Positions 60,993-64,000 of a DNA stretch of 64,000 nt are shown one piece after another. Every line of letters starts with the position of its first letter. Within the stretch, counting starts at the first letter, position 1. Source of the DNA: Eublepharis macularius (lineage: Eukaryota > Chordata > Lepidosauria > Squamata > Eublepharidae); NCBI RefSeq assembly GCF_028583425.1, contig NC_072791.1, positions 43,717,368 through 43,781,367 of the forward strand, given 5' to 3'. The translations under genes were made by a program, and so were the position numbers. The notes below the pieces were generated by a model. The model worked only from the letters and a program-made list of their open reading frames with translations, was not told the origin of the DNA and did no database searches.

Positions 60993-61168
60993 TTTATGAT
61001 CTACCTTCGGACTTGGGCTGGCACCCTAACCAGAAGTCCTCTTGTTGCAAGCTGTGCAGTTTGCAAACCTGCAACAAATGTTAAGCCTTGTTTTAAAACG
61101 ATGAGACTAAGACAGACAAAATTTCTCCAGAGAGTTGTAAGTGATCTGCAAAAATGACACCAGGCAGT

Positions 61169-61181
61169 GGGGGGGGGGGGC
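61169..61181. repeat. Poly-G tract
   Basis: A run of about 12 G in the right flank. Confidence 0.8.
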
Positions 61182-61719
61182 AGGGGGAATCACTGCTCTT
61201 GGTGTGTATACACAACTTACTTTTGATTTTTTTTTTTAGTTTTGCACTGTTTCAAAAATCTGAAAATCTGCTTGTTCAGAGGCAACAGTAGGTCAAAAGA
61301 AATGTCTTGCATCATATGTTGGGAGGCAATGCCTCTCAAAATGTTTTAAACTCTTTTAAAAGCCACCATCTGTCTTCACCCTGTACCAGAAACTGCTTAT
61401 TTCTGCTTCTTATTCATGTTCACAAAAGCGTCCCGATATACTTGGCTGGAGAGGCTGCCAAATGGGGGCTTGGCACCTGAAACAAGCAGTCATGGAAGCC
61501 TCCTGAGTGATTCTACAGCATGGCAACAGCCAGGGCTTTTGACACCTTCCTTACAAAAAAGAAACAAAGGTATGCACAAAGCATCTCTTCCTTAAAAATG
61601 AACGAGCCACAACAAATTTCCAATTTCCCCCAATGCCATGAACTGCTGACTTCTGCAAGATGGAACCCACGGACAGATGTCTAATATGGTCACGGGGAAG
61701 CAATTCAGGCTCGCTGACT

Positions 61720-62070
61720 CTAAGATGGGTAATTCCTGGAGATTTGGGGGGCAGCGTGGGAATGGTAGGGTTTGGGGAAGGACCTCAGCGGGACATAATG
61801 CCATAGACTCTACCCTCCAGAGCAGTCGTTTTCTCCAGGGGAACTGATCTGTAGTTTGGAGATCAGTTTCAGATGGGTAGCTGTGTTGGTCTGCAGTAGA
61901 AGAGCAAGATTCAAGCCCCGTAGCACCTTAAAGACCAGCGAGGTTTCCAGGGGATGAGCCTTTAACAGTCAAGTTCCCTTCATCAGATATCAGAAATCTT
62001 GTGAGTCTTCAAGGTGCTACTGGAGATCAGTTGTAATTTGAGGAGATCTCCAGGCCCCATCTGGAGAAGC
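61720..62070 (-). mobile_element. Older dispersed repeat split by a family F insertion
   Basis: Left part with AATTCCTGGAGATTTGGGGG, GGGTTTGGGGAAGGACCTCA and ATAATGCCATAGACTCTACC; right part GAGATCAGTTGTAATTTGAG, GAGATCTCCAGGCCCC. These phrases belong to one repeat known widely in reptile genomes; its class is not established here. Confidence 0.5.
61869..62020 (+). mobile_element. Fold-back element, family F, nested in an older repeat
   Basis: Begins TCAGATGGGTAGCTGTGTTG, contains GCAAGATTCAAGCC and GTAGCACCTTAAAGACCAGC, and ends CTTCAAGGTGCTAC. TGGAGATCAGTT flanks both sides (61857-61868 and 62021-62032); some of the right copy may belong to the element end. Confidence 0.75.
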
Positions 62071-64000
62071 ACATGGAATGCGAGGCACAGCGGAGTTTTA
62101 AGTGTAGCATGCCCGCCTACCTCCTCTCGCCCCCCTTCCCCATGTAAACAAGCAGGGAAGTCACCATCTGGCACCATCAGAAGCTGAATAATTCATCTTC
62201 TCTTTGTTAACCAGGAAAGCAGCCTCTGGCCTGTCAGCAAACAAAGACTGCTACCTGCAACCTGCGTCCCCAACCCCAAGTCCTCTTCCCTGTAGCTCAT
62301 TACTGAGAAACAAACAGGCGATAGTACCATAGGCCCCAAATATCCCCATTTACTAGGCACAGTCTCCATCATCTGGCAGCTGTGCTGGATTGCCATTGTT
62401 CCTATTTTGCTCTGATTTTTGCTTTCTGGGGATAGAATGTTGAATTCTTCTTAGTGCTGCTGACTCCCCGTGCCCACACATCCTTAAGAATAACACTGCA
62501 TGGATTTATAGCCTTTTAAAAACTTGTCTTGAAGTGTGTTGCTTGGCTCACCATCTCCCGGGGTAACTGGGACTCAATCTGCCCTGCAAGCACTTAATTG
62601 CCTCTGATTTTCTTAGTGGAGAAGAATGCTAGTCCGAATCAGGTGTTGGTCTGTTTGGAGGGCACTGCTTGGCAGCAGCAACGCCTACTGCCATGCACGC
62701 TGGCCAGGAACAAAGGACTCTGGAGGGCCTGCTCCGCCTTTGCTCAGCAGCCCAACCATGGCCCTATGCAAATGGCAGGACTTTTGAAATAAAAAGGCCG
62801 CCTTAAATCTATACAAAATACTGTACATTGGCAAAAACAATAACAGTGCTTGGTCAATACCACCCACAGCCTATCCACCAGAGGAGAAAACAAAGGCCAA
62901 AGAAATATGTTTATAATTATAAAATATTCATGCACACTGCACAAAAATCTAGAACTCATATTTTTCCATATTTAAGCTCAAACAAAAACATGGGTATTAA
63001 ATTCAAGTCAATAAGGTTACTCCAGTGATAGCGGAGGTTCTTCTTCCCTGGATTTTCCAAAAGGGGAAATCTTTTCTGTTATTCAAATGTGTCTACCTTA
63101 TAATTTCTCATATTTTTCAGAAACACTGGATGACAGCAGTAGTCTACAATTTACTCATTCTCTTAAAATAAAATGTTAATCTTTAAGATGCTACAAGACA
63201 CAAGTTTTTTCTTCTTTGATAAATAAAGATTAACATGACCAATCCAGAATTTGTACTGTTCTGAGCAGATGCAAAATTAGAGCAGAACATCAGCTGGGAA
63301 AAGGGCAATAAACCCGATTGAGGCTCCTGAATGCTATTAGTAAGACAGAGGTGGGTGCTTTCTAAAAGCCACTTCAAAACTTCTTCAGCTGAGAAATCTT
63401 CCTGGTATCCAGTAATATGCAAGACGGAACAAACTAAGGCTATAGATGCGATAAACTCAAATAACAGGAAATTGCAAGAAGAAAACACAGTTTTGTTGCC
63501 TTATATTATTAGATCTGTTTGTTACCATTCCCACCTGTTATGAGACAACCAGAAATGTGATTATAATCTAATTTCACGACAGAACAACAAAGATATAAAA
63601 CAGGTGGCCGGAAACACAAAAACTGCAGCCCACGAGACAAGAATGTCAGTCAGACACTCAGCTGCTTTGTAGTATCTCCTTGTTGCTTTTGCCATTCCTG
63701 CCTTTCTGTGCATTGGAATGGATTTTCTCCACTTTCCAATAGCATATGGCTATTAGGGCTTGCTCAGATTAACCATCCTGCTCTGACCGCAGCCACGACA
63801 AAGGAATGAAGGTCTCTGGTTATATGACTTTGATGGCCAAGTGCGCAAGGTTACTGGCAACCTCCGGGGAAGGCGAGAAGGAAATCTTCGCCAGAGATAT
63901 TGAGTCAGCAACACACGAGTCGATAACTTGCACTGCCAGAGAAAGAGACATCAATCAATACCACCACTGCTGAGATCAGCACAGAATACCAGGAGTGGGG

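Larger units (their letters stand above)
59248..64000. other. Right flank, upstream of TMEM63C
   Basis: No coding exon was recognised. It holds three fold-back elements (59589, 60832 and 61869), a partial SINE (60135), G and T runs (61169 and 61228), a diverged repeat split by an insertion (61720-62070), and otherwise unique AT-rich DNA after 62400. The TMEM63C promoter may lie here or beyond; no CpG island is visible. Confidence 0.55.

Overview
The window looks like nuclear DNA of a reptile, most likely a squamate and possibly a gecko. It has two intron-rich vertebrate genes, only GT-AG introns, and many copies of tRNA-derived and 5S-rRNA-derived SINEs, LINE 3' tails, L1-type LINE sequence and small hAT-like and palindromic DNA elements. 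The taxon is inferred from gene content and repeat style; no species can be named from sequence alone.

Layout. 1-4180: upstream flank made mostly of old repeats. 4190-5030: CpG-rich block holding the promoter and first coding exon of neuroglobin (NGB, + strand). NGB has four coding exons (4759-13120, 160 aa), and all haem-pocket and disulphide residues are present. 13121-24926: NGB 3' UTR, then a repeat-rich intergenic stretch with no gene recognised. 24927-57044, - strand: TMEM63C, an OSCA/TMEM63-family mechanosensitive cation channel, assembled here as 22 coding exons whose phases all join to give one 830-aa frame. 57045-59247: probable 5' UTR exons of TMEM63C. 59248-64000: repeats only.

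The two genes lie tail to tail. As recalled, the human order on chromosome 14q24.3 is ZDHHC22 - TMEM63C - NGB - POMT2, so this is a conserved synteny block. Neither outer neighbour has recognisable exons here. The two genes have no known joint pathway.

The most distinctive content is the record of insertions inside TMEM63C introns. There is a 202-bp CpG-rich palindrome with a 3-bp target duplication. Two hAT-type elements have 8-bp duplications, one carrying an internal minisatellite and a GAGT array. A 5'-truncated L1 with a 17-bp duplication lies 58 bp from an acceptor. A tRNA-SINE begins within a few bases of a splice donor. A 26-nt piece of U2 snRNA is flanked by a 13-bp duplication. A composite repeat, possibly Helitron-related, occurs twice about 24 kb apart, each time joined to the same SINE module. 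No CRISPR, operon or prokaryotic feature is present, and nothing looks like a wholly new multi-gene system.
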